A stretch of DNA of 64,000 nt from Tuctoria greenei. Taxonomy: Eukaryota > Streptophyta > Magnoliopsida > Poales > Poaceae. The notes under the pieces are model-generated. The model was not told the origin of the DNA. It saw nothing but the letters and a program-made list of their open reading frames with translations, and did no database searches. Both the position numbers and the translations under genes were made by a program. Of the stretch, positions 53,190 through 64,000 are shown one piece after another; positions within the stretch are counted from its first letter, which is position 1, and each line of letters begins with the position of its first letter. The stretch covers positions 80,103,735 through 80,167,734 of the forward strand of contig JAYESD010000002.1 in the NCBI GenBank assembly GCA_036927565.1, written 5' to 3'.

Positions 53190-54660
53190 CTATTTCACTA
53201 CGAATGTAAAAAAACGAGTGAAATCCAAAGGTTTTGTAAAAATGTCAGCCAATTGTTGTTCGGTATCTACATGGTGAAGCACAATGTTTCCTTTTTCAAC
53301 ATTATCTCGGAGAAAGTGATACCTAATGTCAATGTGCTTAGTTCTAGAATGTTGCACGGGGTTTTTAGCAATGCAAATGGCACTAGTGTTATCACAGAAC
53401 AGTGGAACACTATCTAGATCAACCCCATAGTCCTTAAGTGTTTGAACAATCCAAAGAATTTGTGAGCAAGCACTAGCAGCAGCTACATATTCAGATTCGG
53501 CTGTGGATTGTGCAACTGAATTTTGTTTTCTAGAGGACCAAGCAACAAGAGAATTACCAAAAAAATGACAAGCACCGGAAGTACTTTTCCTATCAATCCT
53601 ACAACCGCCAAAATCAGCATCCGAAAAAGCTTTCAAAGTACCGGTCGAGGAAGAAGGAAGAAAAATGTCAAATTCTTGAGTTCCATGTAAGTACCTGAGA
53701 ATCCTTTTGACGGCTTGACGATGTGAAGCACGTGGGGAGGCTTGAAACCGTGCACAAAGACATATGCTGAATTGTATGTCTGGTCTTGATGCCGTGAGGT
53801 ACAAAAGTGATCCGATCATACTTCTATATTCTTTTTGATCCACGGGTTCACCATCTTCATCAAGTCCAAGTGTTGTTGCTGTTCCCATTGGTGTCCGAAG
53901 AGGCTTGCTTTTGTCCATGTTGAAGTGCCTTAGGAGATCTTTTGTATACTTCGTTTGATGCACAAAGGTACCCTCCTTTGTTTGCTTGATTTGCAGCCCC
54001 GAAAAAGTAAGTGAGTTTACCCATCATACTCATTTCAAATTCGGAACTCATCATTGCTGAAAACTTGGACACAAGATCATGAGAAGCACAACCAAAGATA
54101 ATATCATCCACATACACTTGAACGAATAATGAGTCGTTGCCATGCTTAAGCACAAAAAGAGTTTTATCAACCTTGCCCATGGTAAACCATTTTTCAAGTA
54201 AGAATGTTTTTAACCTATCATACCGTGCTCTAGGGGCTTGTTTGAGACCGTACAAGGCTTTGGACAGTTTGTAAACATGATTAGGAAAATCTGGATTTTC
54301 AAAACCCGGTGGTTGTTTCACATAAACCTCCTCATCTATGTAGCCATTAAGAAAAGCACTTTTAACATCCATTTGATATAGCTTAAAACCATTTGATGCA
54401 GCAAAAGCTAGCAAAATTCTTATGGCTTCTAATCTAGCAACAGGAGCAAATGTTTCATCAAAATCTAGACCTTCAACTTGAGTGAAACCTTGAGCAACCA
54501 ACCTAGCCTTATTCCTAACCACAACCCCATCCTCACTTTGTTTATTTTTAAATACCCATTTAGTTTCAATTAAAGTGTGACCTTGAGGTGGAGGTACAAG
54601 TTTCCAAACATTATTTCTTTCAAAATTTTCTAACTCTTCTTACATGGCAATTATCCAAGA
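53190..54660 (-). pseudogene. Element G reverse transcriptase and RNase H
   Basis: RT has WVFKNKQSEDGVVVRNKARL, FDETFAPVARLEAIRI, YQMDVKSAFLNGYID, ALYGLKQAPRARYD and VYVDDIIFGCASHDL, all copia hallmarks with the catalytic YVDD intact. A frameshift near 53990 precedes KYTKDLLRHFNMDKSKP. RNase H has SDADFGGCRIDRKSTSG, QNSVAQSTAESEYVAAAS, FCDNTSAICIAKNPVQ and SRTKHIDIRYHFLRD. The C-terminus is shifted near 53215, so the stop at 53190 is secondary. Few other defects are visible. Confidence 0.94.
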
Positions 54661-56339
54661 TTCATTAGTGAGTGTGTGTGATATATCTTTGGGTTCAAAA
54701 GAAGCAACAAAAGTAGAATGAGCATAAGAGTTTGGATCGCAAAACCTGGACCGTGTGACTCGTTCGTGCAAGCTTCCAATCATTTGTTGTGGGGGATGAT
54801 CTTTGTAAAACCGTAGGGGAACAGATGTCTCACAAGCTTCTTCTTCTTCTTCATGTTCATCACAAATCGATGAGCTTGTGACTTGAGGATGATTTGAATC
54901 AGCATTGATGATTGTCGGTGCTGGTTAAGAATTAACATCCGGAGCTGAACTAAAGTCTTTAGCTACTGAATTTTCGGGCAGCAGCTCCAATTCTTCCTCA
55001 TCTTCAACAAAAATGCTCCCCCCCTGCGGATATGGATCTGGACCTGCAATATTTGAGCTAGTACCTGGGCTGGCTTCATCAAAAGACACTTCACAAGTCT
55101 CCACAATTTTGTTAGTGTCATGTAAAAGCACATGGTAGCCTATAGTATGAGATGGATAACCAAGAAACATACCATCAACGGATCTAGGTTCAAATTTATC
55201 AAGATTACCATGTTTCTTAACAAAACATTTGCAACCAAAACCCGAAAGTGTGTAACACTAGGCCTATGTCCAAACCGGAGCTCATATGGTGTTTTACCCA
55301 GCTTAGCACGCAAGAAAACACTATTTGAGACATAACAAGCGGTTGCTAACGCATCAGCCCAAAATTTCCTAGGAGTTTGATATTCATAAAGCATAGTCCT
55401 AGCCATCTCAACTAAGGTTCTGTTCTTTCTTTCTACAACACCGTTTTGTTGAGGTACATATGGTGAAGAAAATTGATGATCTATTCTATTTTCAACACAA
55501 AAGTGATCAAAAGATTGATTTTTAAATTCAGTTCCGTTATCACTTCTAATTGCTTTTAATGATCATGGGTGATCAATTGATAATCTAAGAAATAAAGTTC
55601 TAAAGTGACTAAAAACTTCATTCTTAGACGCCATAAAGTAAACCCAAGAGTATCTAGAATAATCATCAACAATCACAAGAACATACCATTTTCCTCCGTA
55701 GGATTGAACACGTGAAGGTCCTACGGTGTCAAGGTGCAAAAGTTGACACGGTTCAGTTGTCATGATCATTGTGAGAGGAGTATGTGAACCTGCAACCATC
55801 TTAGCATGTCTACAAGAAGAGCACACAATTTCTTTGTCCCCTTTAAGCTTAGGCAGCCCAGGTATGCAATCAAGAGCACTAACACACGTTAGGTGATCAA
55901 AGCCTACGTGACCAAGTCTACGATGCCAAAAATATAAGTCCTTTGAATCATTAGCAACTAGACACCTATGCTTAGAGGAAGACATATCAAAATCAGCTTT
56001 AAAAACTCTTCCAAACCGAGACATGTTAAAAACAAGCTCACTATTTGAACTTACAACTTTGCAGTAGTTTTTATTGAAAATAATTTCCAGATTTTCATCT
56101 AGCAATTGTGAAACAGAAAGCAAGTTGTATTTCAAATTTTTGACAAGTGCCACATCCTTCAAAGTGTAGTGATCATTTACTCTAACCGAACCCTTAGCAA
56201 CTATAGGAGTTGAAGAATTATCGGCAAAAGTAACATTCTCTACACATGACACAAAAGAGAGGGAGGAGAACCAATCTTTGTTACCGGTCATGTGGCGTGA
56301 GCAACCTGAATCCACAATCCAAATGTTCTTCTTCCTCAA
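54661..56339 (-). pseudogene. Element G protease and integrase
   Basis: The protease motif is WIVDSGCSRHMTGNKDWF (about 56290-56325). GAG-pre-integrase has LYFWHRRLGHVGFDHL and CSSCRHAKM. The integrase core has LHLDTVGPSRVQSYGGKWYVLVIVDDYSRY, IRSDNGTEF and VVERKNRTLVEMARTML. An in-frame TGA falls at about 55562 and a frameshift near 55230. After MFLGYPSHTIGY an acidic linker leads to RT. All three catalytic acids are identifiable. Confidence 0.93.
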
Positions 56340-58643
56340 ATGTGTAACCTACATAGAAGCACAATATGTCGATGACTCAATACTGGGGTTAGTCAAAAGG
56401 CATTTAGGAATCCAATACCGAGTCACGCAATGTGCAGCAGGAAAAACACGCGAAAACTGAGACAAAACAGCAGGTTTATAAGTCAAAGTTTGAGATTTTT
56501 TATTCTTAACTACTGACCTATAAGGTGTTACTTGTGTAGCACAAAAATCAGTAGCTCCGGAGGCAAAAACAGAAGGTTTGGAGGTAAACTTTGAATGTTT
56601 TTTACTCAAAATAGCAGGTTGTACATTCGGTTCAATATGTGCAGCAAATTTTGCATGAAAGTTATGAGATCTAGCAACCATTCTTCCCCTTTTCTGTTGT
56701 TTATCTAGTCTATAACAAAAATCTATGACATGACCATCTCTACCACAGTAGGTACAATGAAATTTAACTTTGTGTTCATGTCTAGATGAGCAAACAACAT
56801 TCTTATTTGAAACCGAATGAGACAATACTCCTGCAGATTTGAAAACCACTTCTTTTTGTTTAGGAACTGTTTGAATCAAACCACTTCCTAATGACTTTAC
56901 AATTTTAGGTTGATGTGCCTTAGCATGAGCATGAGAATCAAAACCTAAACCAGTTTTATCATTGCAAGACTTGGATGAATTCAGCAGCAAGTTTAGGTTC
57001 TTATTCCCATTACAAAACCGATCAAATGTCTTATGCATGTTATCAAGTTTATTGGACAGATCAAGACAATTTTCACATGAAGTTTTTCCTTTTAATTTGC
57101 AATTGGAACAATATATAACTTCATGACAACGTAAAGCATTGTTCAATATAGAGATTTCATTCATAGCATCTTGCAGTTTCTTATCAAGATCATCACAACT
57201 AGAACAATGCAAATCAATTGTAGAACAAGAAGCATCTTTTAAGTTTCCAATATTAAGTGCAGCAAGCTTTTTGTTCTTTTCAATTTCAAGTTCAAGTTTA
57301 TCAAGTGTGGAGGTATGTGCACTTCTTAGGGAGGACAATTGTTCATATATTAAGTCACATGAGGAACAAGAATCATCACTAGGAATCAAGGATTTCAAAC
57401 GATTAATTTCAGATTCTAGTGACTCAATTTTAACAGCATTGTCCCTAAGCTTTTTGTCCTTTTTCTTAACAATAACAGTGGCACGAGAAATAGCATCACA
57501 CATTTCTTCGCAAGTAGGACATACCTCTTCATTGTCGATGTTGTGTTCTGCCTCCTCCATACTTGATCTTGACTTGCCCACCATGAAGCACAAGTTCACC
57601 AAATCATCTTCATCTTCATCACTTGCAATGTCCACATCGCTTGAGCCAAGTTCCTGGAGTGCTGAGATAAAACTGCTCACCAATTGACGTCATGTAAAAC
57701 CCTTCTTTTTCTTCTTATCTTTTGCAGAGGAGTGCTTCGTTCTTGTTTTCTTTTCATCCCGGGAAGTAGGACCTGAAATGTTAGGGCAATCTGAACGAAA
57801 ATGTCCTGTCTTACCACATTCAAAGCATCGTTGAGGTCCGGAGCTTCCTCTCCTTCTAGTTCTCACATTTTGCAATGCTTTTGAGAATCGGGTAGAGATG
57901 AGCGCTAGCTCCTCCTCTGGAAACTCCTCAATCTGTTCAAGGGTTAGAGAGGACAGCAAGGCAAGTGTACCATAAGATGATGTTTGACCAGAACCAGGCA
58001 TGTCACGTTGAGAAACAAAAGCAATAGACTTGTTGGGGTTCTTACGTGATATTATGTCAATTTCATGAGTTTTTAGCTTGGAATATAGCACATCTAAAGT
58101 AAGTGTACTCATGACAGTAGACTCACGAATAGATGTGACTTTCATCTCCCAAATTGACATATCTAATGCACTTAGCAATTGTCTAGCATTTTCAGCATCT
58201 AAAAAATTTACATTCACGCTACGCAAGTTACTGAGAATTTTATTAAAGCGAGCAAAGAGGTCATCAATGGACTCACCGGGTTGCATCTCGAAGTGCATGT
58301 ATTCTTTCTTGAACATGTCATGTCTTACCTCCTTTGTTGTGTTGGATTCTTCATGGTAGTCACAAAGTGCTTTCCACACATTGTATGCAGATCGGAGGTG
58401 CGCAACACGGTCGAAGTCGCTTTGAGTTAATCCTTGTATGATCAAGTTATGAGCCTTGTTGTTGTTGTCGACATCTCTCAGTTTTGTAGCTGTAACTTGA
58501 TCGTTTGATGGCACTTCGTAAGGCTTTTATACCTTCTCCCATATCGCAAAGCCTTGTGCCTGGATGAAAGCCTCCATGTGTGCCTTTCAAACCTGAAAAT
58601 CAATACCAGCGAACACACAAGGTTTGGCGGAGTACTTCTCCAT
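56340..58643 (-). pseudogene. Element G gag
   Basis: The ATG at 58641-58643 starts MEKYSAKPCVFAGIDFQV, followed by stops that look like decayed Trp and other codons, then VPSNDQVTATKL. The UBN2-type core (DFDRVAHLRSAYNVWKALCD; GESIDDLFARFNKI) runs to about 58000. A zinc knuckle CFECGKTGHFRSDC sits at about 57790-57830. A Lys-rich segment, one TGA (57688-57690) and a long Cys-containing coiled-coil region (57683-56900) follow. A second Cys/His motif is CTYCGRDGHVIDFC (about 56715-56755). The whole gag stays in one frame apart from single stops. Confidence 0.92.
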
Positions 58644-58691
58644 GATGATTAGTCAAAAACACATGCATATCACAAAGATTAGAGCACCGTG

Positions 58692-58703
58692 GCTCTGATA
58701 CCA
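58692..58703 (-). other. Element G primer-binding site
   Basis: The complement TGGTATCAGAGC lies two bases from the LTR boundary at 58706. Confidence 0.92.
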
Positions 58704-58705
58704 AT

Positions 58706-60308
58706 TGTAGGATCGAAGAGCACGTGAAAATCTACCAGAGTGGGGGGTGAATGGTAGATTTAAAAATCTTACGCAGCGGAAACAATTAAACCCAACCCCT
58801 TCGGCAGAAAAATGATCTGTTAAAGAAATCATGTGTGAGACTAATCTAAATGTGTTTCACTGTGACAAAAGTGATGTATATCAAAGAGAATCAAGTCACG
58901 AAAACAACACAACAATAATCACTCAAATCCGTTGAGAAAAACTCAAGTTATGATCGAAAGATCAAACAAAGGTCAATCTGCCCTACCCGAGAAAGAAAAA
59001 CAGTTCTGAAACGCTGCAAAGAAAATCGTGTAGATCATAGACCACAAATCCAATGACCGTGAAATTTTGACAGATGATAGATAATCAAGTTTTGAAGACA
59101 ACCCAAAAGGAATCACGTCAATTGGATCTGTAAAACTAGAGTTATGATAAAACAACCGACGAAAGGTAGTGCTGTCCAGAAACTCGACGAGTAAAACTTG
59201 TCTGGAACAAGTCGGACGAACAAGGCACAAAAGTTCCTTCAAACTATGAATTTTATTCAATAGAACACAAGAGTAACAGCTCCAAAGTCGTGCACCACGA
59301 GCTCTGGGCTCCCTTGCTTATATAACCAGCTCGAAAGCCAACTCAACTCAAATCAGGAACCTAATCATACTCTATTCACGAATCGTAACTTTCCATAACT
59401 GCTAAGGATTCTTCTATACGCAGATAGAAGCAATCTTAAGACTTCCAAACACCTTAGAAACGTATCCCACATTCCTAAACAACTCAAATTCGTGACCCAC
59501 ACAAAATCCTATCATAACCAACTCGAACCTTTCCATATTTGAGTCATACCCGACTCAACCGTAGCCTGAGTCCATAACCTAGTCGGTTGGACCTTTCCGA
59601 CCAACTCTTTACGTCCACATCTCTTCATCGCGTCTTGGAACCATGTAGCCACGTCTATGCACTCCTTGCACACGTGCAAACATCTTCCAATAACATCCAC
59701 AATACCTTCACATTCATTGTTCTTGATTCAATCATGCTGCGCAACCTCCTGATCAGCTCAACCACAATTCCTTCTGAATTTGGTTGTTGGAACCTCATCT
59801 CCTCCCTGAGAGTAGTCCAATGGATCCCATCACCATCCATGTCTTGAACTCAAGCAACACCAGCACATGAATAAACAACCAATCCATACGAGCCCAAGTC
59901 CTCGACTTGACTCAAGTTAGTTCCGAACACAACACCTTACGTGAGAACCTCACATAAGCATGTTGCAAAACCACAGTAACACGATATCATCCATATCAAC
60001 CAAAAATGTACCAAAGACTTAGCAAATGAATACTAATCAATCTTTCCAGAGATGTAAAACAAGTACGAAACATTGCAAATGAAAAACAGAAGCATTGCGG
60101 TCAAGTTCCGAACCTTGCCAGAGCAACCCGGACCTTGAGCCGGAGCTAACAAAAGCTAGTAGAACCTAGCGCCGGAGCTTACCAAAACTAGTACAACCAA
60201 ACTAGTCGGACCTTGATAAAAAGGTGTTTTGGTGATATTCAAAACTTTTATCGTCAAAGCAAGTGTATTCACTACAAGCCAATGTATTCAGCACACATAA
60301 GTCTTACA
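58706..60308 (-). repeat. Element G 5' LTR
   Basis: TGTAGGATCGAAGAGC...AAGTCTTACA, about 1.6 kb, colinear with 50545-52141. It is followed by the duplicated pentamer TTTAC. Confidence 0.95.
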
Positions 60309-60313
60309 TTTAC

Positions 60314-62158
60314 AAATTGATTACTAGCCCATTTAGACCCCACTGAGGTTTCACCAGTGGCGATGTCTCCACTGAGCACATCTTCAACCAAGGGCCCCCT
60401 CTTCAACCATTCGGATCCCAGGGCAGTCCCACCAATCATCAACAGACCCAATCCGACTACCCCTTCCTCGAGCATTCTTAGTGGTCCAAACAACACTGGC
60501 AATTCACTAATTAGTCAGCTAAGCCACACCCATACTTGGCCTTGTGGTGGCACTGTAAATCCTAGATGGTCGCTCCATAAACCGGTCCTTAGATCTAAAG
60601 CAAGCAAACCGCCAAAACAGTCCAACCCATTCCACATAACCAACTTGCTTAGATCCCTAGGCACCATGTTGCTGCAGGGTCATTATTACCAATCCTCATC
60701 ATTCATATGTTCAATAGTTCATAATTAAGCAATTGTAGTGGATTTCCAACCCTATTGAGTATAGCGATGCAAAAATGTAAAATACCCTTCCTGACTCTCT
60801 ACATAGTATTCAAGCGACAAGGGTGGTCATACAAAACTAGTAAACTCCTACAATTGGGTTTTCCCATCAATTTCGACACAAGCATGCAATTTTGCAAACA
60901 AAACATTTAAAACAGGATCAATATGATCAAGGACACTTGCCTTGCTCTTGGGCTTGATTTGGATCAAAGACTTCAAAACTCTAGTTCTGCAGGTCCTCGA
61001 AAGCACTCTCTACGACAACTCCTTCTATTCCGAGCGTCAAACATGCAAAACACACAATTCAATCGAGTAATGTTCATATAGTACTCAATATGCTATGATA
61101 TGAATGATTAATGCAATTGTGAGGTAAAACTTATTAATGAGTTGTTATTAATGTTTACTAACTAGTTACAATAGTTTTCAACAAGTATGGAATTGATTTG
61201 AGTTGATTTGGAATTAATTCAGCACAGTTCAGATTCAGGGGCCGGAATAGTCCATTCTCAGGGGTCGGACTAGTCCGCCCTGGAGAGAATTGGATTTTAG
61301 GGTTTTCTTGATCTGCGAGAATTGGAGTTGAAGTTGCATGAAAACTTGAATGTAGAGGGTATACCAAGTGTTTAGAGATGCAAAGATCAAAGTTTTGACG
61401 TGAGACTTTGGATCTTGGCAATTAGGACTTGATGGAGAGGAGTTGATGAAGGACTTGAATGAAGAACGATAATGATCAATGAATGTTGGTCTTGATTAAT
61501 CCTCCTTCAATTTCTTCTCCTTCTCCTTGCTCTTAGCTCTCCTCTTGACGTCGGCAACAAAGCAAAGGTGGCAGCAAGGGTTTTCAATTTGGGGTGGGGA
61601 GTTGTGGAGTATTGGGTTGTATATATAGAGGTGGGGAATTAGGGTTTGGGGTGAATTCCAAGTAGAATTTGGTGGGGGACGAGTAGGGGCCGAGGTGGGT
61701 TCCAATTAGGCTCCTCTGGGGTTGGGCACGAAGTCCCTGGGACAAATTAGGCAATTACCCAAAAACAAATCGTGGAGAATAAAAGAATCTGAATTGAGTT
61801 CAGTAGGTCGGACTAGTCCGCATGGGCGGCCGGACAAGTCTGTTGTGGTCCAGAGGCGAAATCGGACAAGTCCGGTTAATTTGTCGGACCAGTCCGGGGA
61901 ATATCAGGAGCTAAATCGGACTAGTCCGTGCAATGTGCCGGACAAGTCCGTAGCCCTGAAGAAACTGAATTTCCGGGACCAGAAAAGGAATTACCGGACT
62001 AGTCCGGGATTGTGGGCCGGACAAGTCCGTTCCCTAGCATATTTTATTTCCTGTTTTGACCTAAATTCATTTTAATCTTGTTCCATTTTATACCACTTAA
62101 TGTTAAACATGGGTGGGGATGTATGCAATGTATTATGCATGAAAATGAGGGTGTTACA
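60314..62158 (-). repeat. Element E 5' LTR, part 2
   Basis: It continues from 50544 and matches 40490-42324. Together the two parts total about 2.68 kb, equal to the 3' LTR. It carries palindromes at 61242-61282 and 61803-62034 and a minus-strand TATA box near 61619. It ends GGGTGTTACA. Confidence 0.93.
61803..62034. repeat. Palindrome array in element E 5' LTR
   Basis: Same order and spacing as 41970-42196, with a few private substitutions, most at CG positions. Confidence 0.86.
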
Positions 62159-62252
62159 GTCATCGTCGATGATCATTTGGTTATCACCCTTGTTGGACCT
62201 CTCCTTTCTGAGTTGTTAGACTCTTAGTGGAGAGATCTGCTCTGATACCAAT
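62159..62252 (-). pseudogene. Element A leader, primer site and gag start
   Basis: The primer-site complement TGGTATCAGAGC is at 62239-62250, just inside the LTR. On the minus strand a short leader leads to an ATG at about 62174-62176 (MIIDDD). Joined across element E this continues KMKNVDVL, then a TAA, DDPNDDEEVLKEQL, matching the acidic gag N-terminus of element B. Confidence 0.8.
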
Positions 62253-62985
62253 TCAAAGTTGCCTAAAGGGGGTGAATAGGCAATATGACCTGAAATTACT
62301 TAATCCAACGGGATGAAAACGTTGAGGCCGGACTAATCCGCTCAGCACGTGGTGAAAACATAAAAACTTGATGTCTACAAGTTATTTGCGGAATTTAGGT
62401 CGATAAAAGATAGATACAAGGTCTAGCAACCTAATACAACTTAGCTTAACAAATGTAAACAATTAGGTTGAAACATTTCAATTAAGAACAATGCAAAGAA
62501 CGATATGAACCCTAACAATTCTAGTGAATACCGAAAAGTAAAGCAAGAACAGAGACAAGATTTATCCCGTGGTTCAGCTCTACAAAGAAGCCTACATCCA
62601 TGTTGAGAAGTCCACACAAGGACCGGGTCTCACTTGACCCTCTTCTCACCAAGCCACCACAAATGGTCGACTTGGTTTCCACTATCACAAGGGGTAATCA
62701 CCGAGTTTTGGGGGCTGCTCACAACTTGAGGCTCCCACAAATGAATACAGCAAGGAGCCACACAAAGCTCAACTCACACAAGACACAAAATGCAACACCA
62801 AGTGCAAGAGATCAAACCGAGAGCCAAAGCATGATGATCTTCTTTCACTCTCCTTCCCAAACCCTAATCTTCTCAATATTTGGTGTTAGAGGGCAAGTAG
62901 GTATAGTAGAAGGCTTTGGAAGGCTCAAGGATGGTTGTGGTGGCGCTAGGGTTACAAATATCTCAAATGGGAGTTGGGGGTCCCC

Positions 62986-62993
62986 TTTTTATA
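62986..62993 (-). promoter_or_regulatory. TATA box of element A 5' LTR
   Basis: TATAAAAA on the minus strand, in the same context as in solo LTR F. Confidence 0.65.
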
Positions 62994-63161
62994 GCTTCTC
63001 CCTAAAAACAGAAATCTGGTTTGGAGTATATGAGCAAGTTTGAAAAAGTAAAGGCTGGACTAATATATAGCATGCATGGCTGCAGTTCAAGAAGCAATAT
63101 GGCTGAGAAATTCTCTTCTCTGTCTTGATGTGACAACTAACCGTTGCAACCACCAAAGTAC

Positions 63162-63712
63162 GAACTAGTCGGATGACTGACCAAGGACTGGTCCGGCCCC
63201 TTGGGACCACTGACAACTCGACGTCACACCTCGACAAAAGAGTTGACATCCCCGCCAAACGTTTGAATTTCAAATGGTCATGGCAACTCGAACTAGCCCG
63301 GCCAAAAACGGACAAGTCCGAAGTGGCACAGAAAGGTTTAGTCCGGCTGAAGATGGACTACTCTGTGGGTGAACGGACTAGTCCGACCCCTAAGGCGGAC
63401 AAGTCCGACCTCCCAGGACTTAAATTCAGGATCTCCCACTAAGGCAGAATGGACTAGTCCGTACCCAAACGAACAAGTCCAAACTAGAACATAAACCTTT
63501 AGTCTGTCTCAAAACGGACTACTATGGGGGTCCGGACTAGTTCGGCCTCTATGGAGGACAAGTCCGGTCTCCCAGTACTTAGCACCAGAAACTCTCACCA
63601 AGGCAGGATGAACTAGTCTGTACCCACACGGACTAGTCCGAACTAGAACAGAGACCTTTAGCCTGTCCCAAAACGGACTAATCTGGCCAACCCGAATTAG
63701 TCCGGTCTCTTG
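63162..63712. repeat. Palindrome array in element A 5' LTR
   Basis: At least twelve CGGAC-WW-GTCCG variants occur, mostly in pairs (for example CGGACTAGTCCG and CGGACAAGTCCG with a 10-base spacer). The intervening segments themselves repeat (AGAACAGAGACCTTTAG-CTGTC-like), giving a period of roughly 130-140 bp. Confidence 0.85.
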
Positions 63713-64000
63713 GGGATTCTCTCACAAAGGCTTCTCACTTAGTTTTTTTCTCTCAACCACCACTTTGAGCCCTCTTAGATGATCTCATTGCACATGATAC
63801 ACACACCCTCACACACATATGGCTAGTCTAAACTCAACACAATAGAAACCCTAATTTCTATGCTTGAGTCTTCAACGCCCATTTCAACTTTTTCCTTTTT
63901 TGAGGGATTTTGTCTCATTTCAATCGTCACACATGTGCTTAAGATCAACTCAGCTTATTAGTCTCTTAATTGTCATCATCAATCATCCAAAACCCACGGG

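Larger units (their letters stand above)
50545..60308 (-). mobile_element. Element G: Ty1/copia retrotransposon (minus strand), least damaged element
   Basis: The LTRs are 50545-52141 and 58706-60308. An exact target-site duplication TTTAC is at 50540-50544 and 60309-60313. Primer site, gag, protease, integrase, RT, RNase H and polypurine tract are in order. LTRs differ by a few percent on inspection. No ORF follows RNase H. LTRs start TGTAGGATCG and lack the palindrome arrays, so this is a different family from A, B and F. Its copia lineage is uncertain; Tork-like or SIRE-like both fit the long coiled-coil gag. Confidence 0.95.
39646..62158 (-). mobile_element. Element E: Tekay-like Ty3/gypsy chromovirus (minus strand), nested
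   Basis: The LTRs are at 39646-42324 and at 49706-50544 plus 60314-62158. The internal region is 42325-49705. Flanking pentamers are gtcag (39641-39645) and gtcat (62159-62163), and joining element A across them restores one gag frame (DDDKMKNVDVL). Without the copia insertion G and solo LTR F the element is about 11 kb. Gag, protease, RT, integrase and chromodomain are in the standard gypsy order, with an extra ORF upstream of gag. Confidence 0.93.
62253..64000 (-). repeat. Element A 5' LTR (cut by window end)
   Basis: On the plus strand it starts TCAAAGTTGCCTAAAGGGGG (the complement of a copia LTR end). It runs to within about 20 bases of the expected LTR start, judging by solo LTR F (CCCGTGGGTTTTGGATGATT complement at the window end). 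A TATA box lies on the minus strand at 62986-62993. It contains a large palindrome array (63162-63712). Confidence 0.88.

Noticed and set aside
57139..57687. Plus-strand Ser/Leu-rich ORF of 182 codons
   Set aside because: It is antisense to the coiled coil of element G gag; Ser/Leu richness is the expected shadow.

Overview
This window looks like intergenic heterochromatin from a large plant genome, most likely a grass. Everything I can identify is a transposable element or its debris, and I found no host gene, tRNA or rRNA. The grass assignment is an inference. It rests on a SIRE/Maximus-like Ty1/copia element with a third ORF, Tekay-like Ty3/gypsy chromoviruses with a C-terminal chromodomain, and a Tat-like Ty3/gypsy element with an antisense 'putative gypsy type transposon' ORF.

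The window is one nested stack, called elements A to G plus a MITE. Element A is a minus-strand Ty1/copia element and forms the scaffold. Its 5' LTR (62253 to beyond 64000), gag (62159-62200 and 38289-39645), pol (30219-33371 and 2547-2806) and third ORF (1-1578) are scattered across the window. Three insertions break it. B is a plus-strand copia element at 2807-30218, inserted in A's RNase H. D is a 5'-truncated plus-strand chromovirus at 33372-38288. E is a minus-strand chromovirus at 39646-62158, inserted in A's gag with near-identical 5-bp flanks gtcag/gtcat.

The insertions were themselves hit. B contains C, a minus-strand Tat-like gypsy element (LTRs 8024-8885 and 22763-23594, flanks GCAAC), and a hAT-like MITE (25825-26460, 8-bp duplication CTCCTAGG). 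E contains F, a solo copia LTR in gag (46361-47973), and G, a nearly complete minus-strand copia element inside E's 5' LTR (50545-60308, exact duplication TTTAC). Part of B plus a C LTR (5264-8885) is repeated at 20005-23594. The two copies share degenerate stop codons and the same insertion site, so this is a segmental duplication followed by collapse of the second C copy to a solo LTR.

Three observations stand out. (1) Element E has an ORF upstream of gag whose predicted protein begins MAHTKMTARK, matching the histone H3 tail (ARTKQTARKS) in register. It continues with a basic stretch, an acidic tract and a dsRBD-like domain, and the same element's integrase carries a chromodomain. (2) LTRs and spacers of otherwise unrelated copia (A, B, F) and gypsy (D, E) elements carry arrays of the palindrome CGGAC-WW-GTCCG. 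These often come in pairs whose centres lie about 20-23 bp apart, roughly two helical turns. (3) Splice-acceptor-like sites sit directly before several ORF starts: ORF3 of A and B, the upstream ORF and gag of E, and the gag/pol junction of A and B.

All coding regions carry stops, frameshifts or deletions. Nothing here looks autonomously active, although G is the least damaged.
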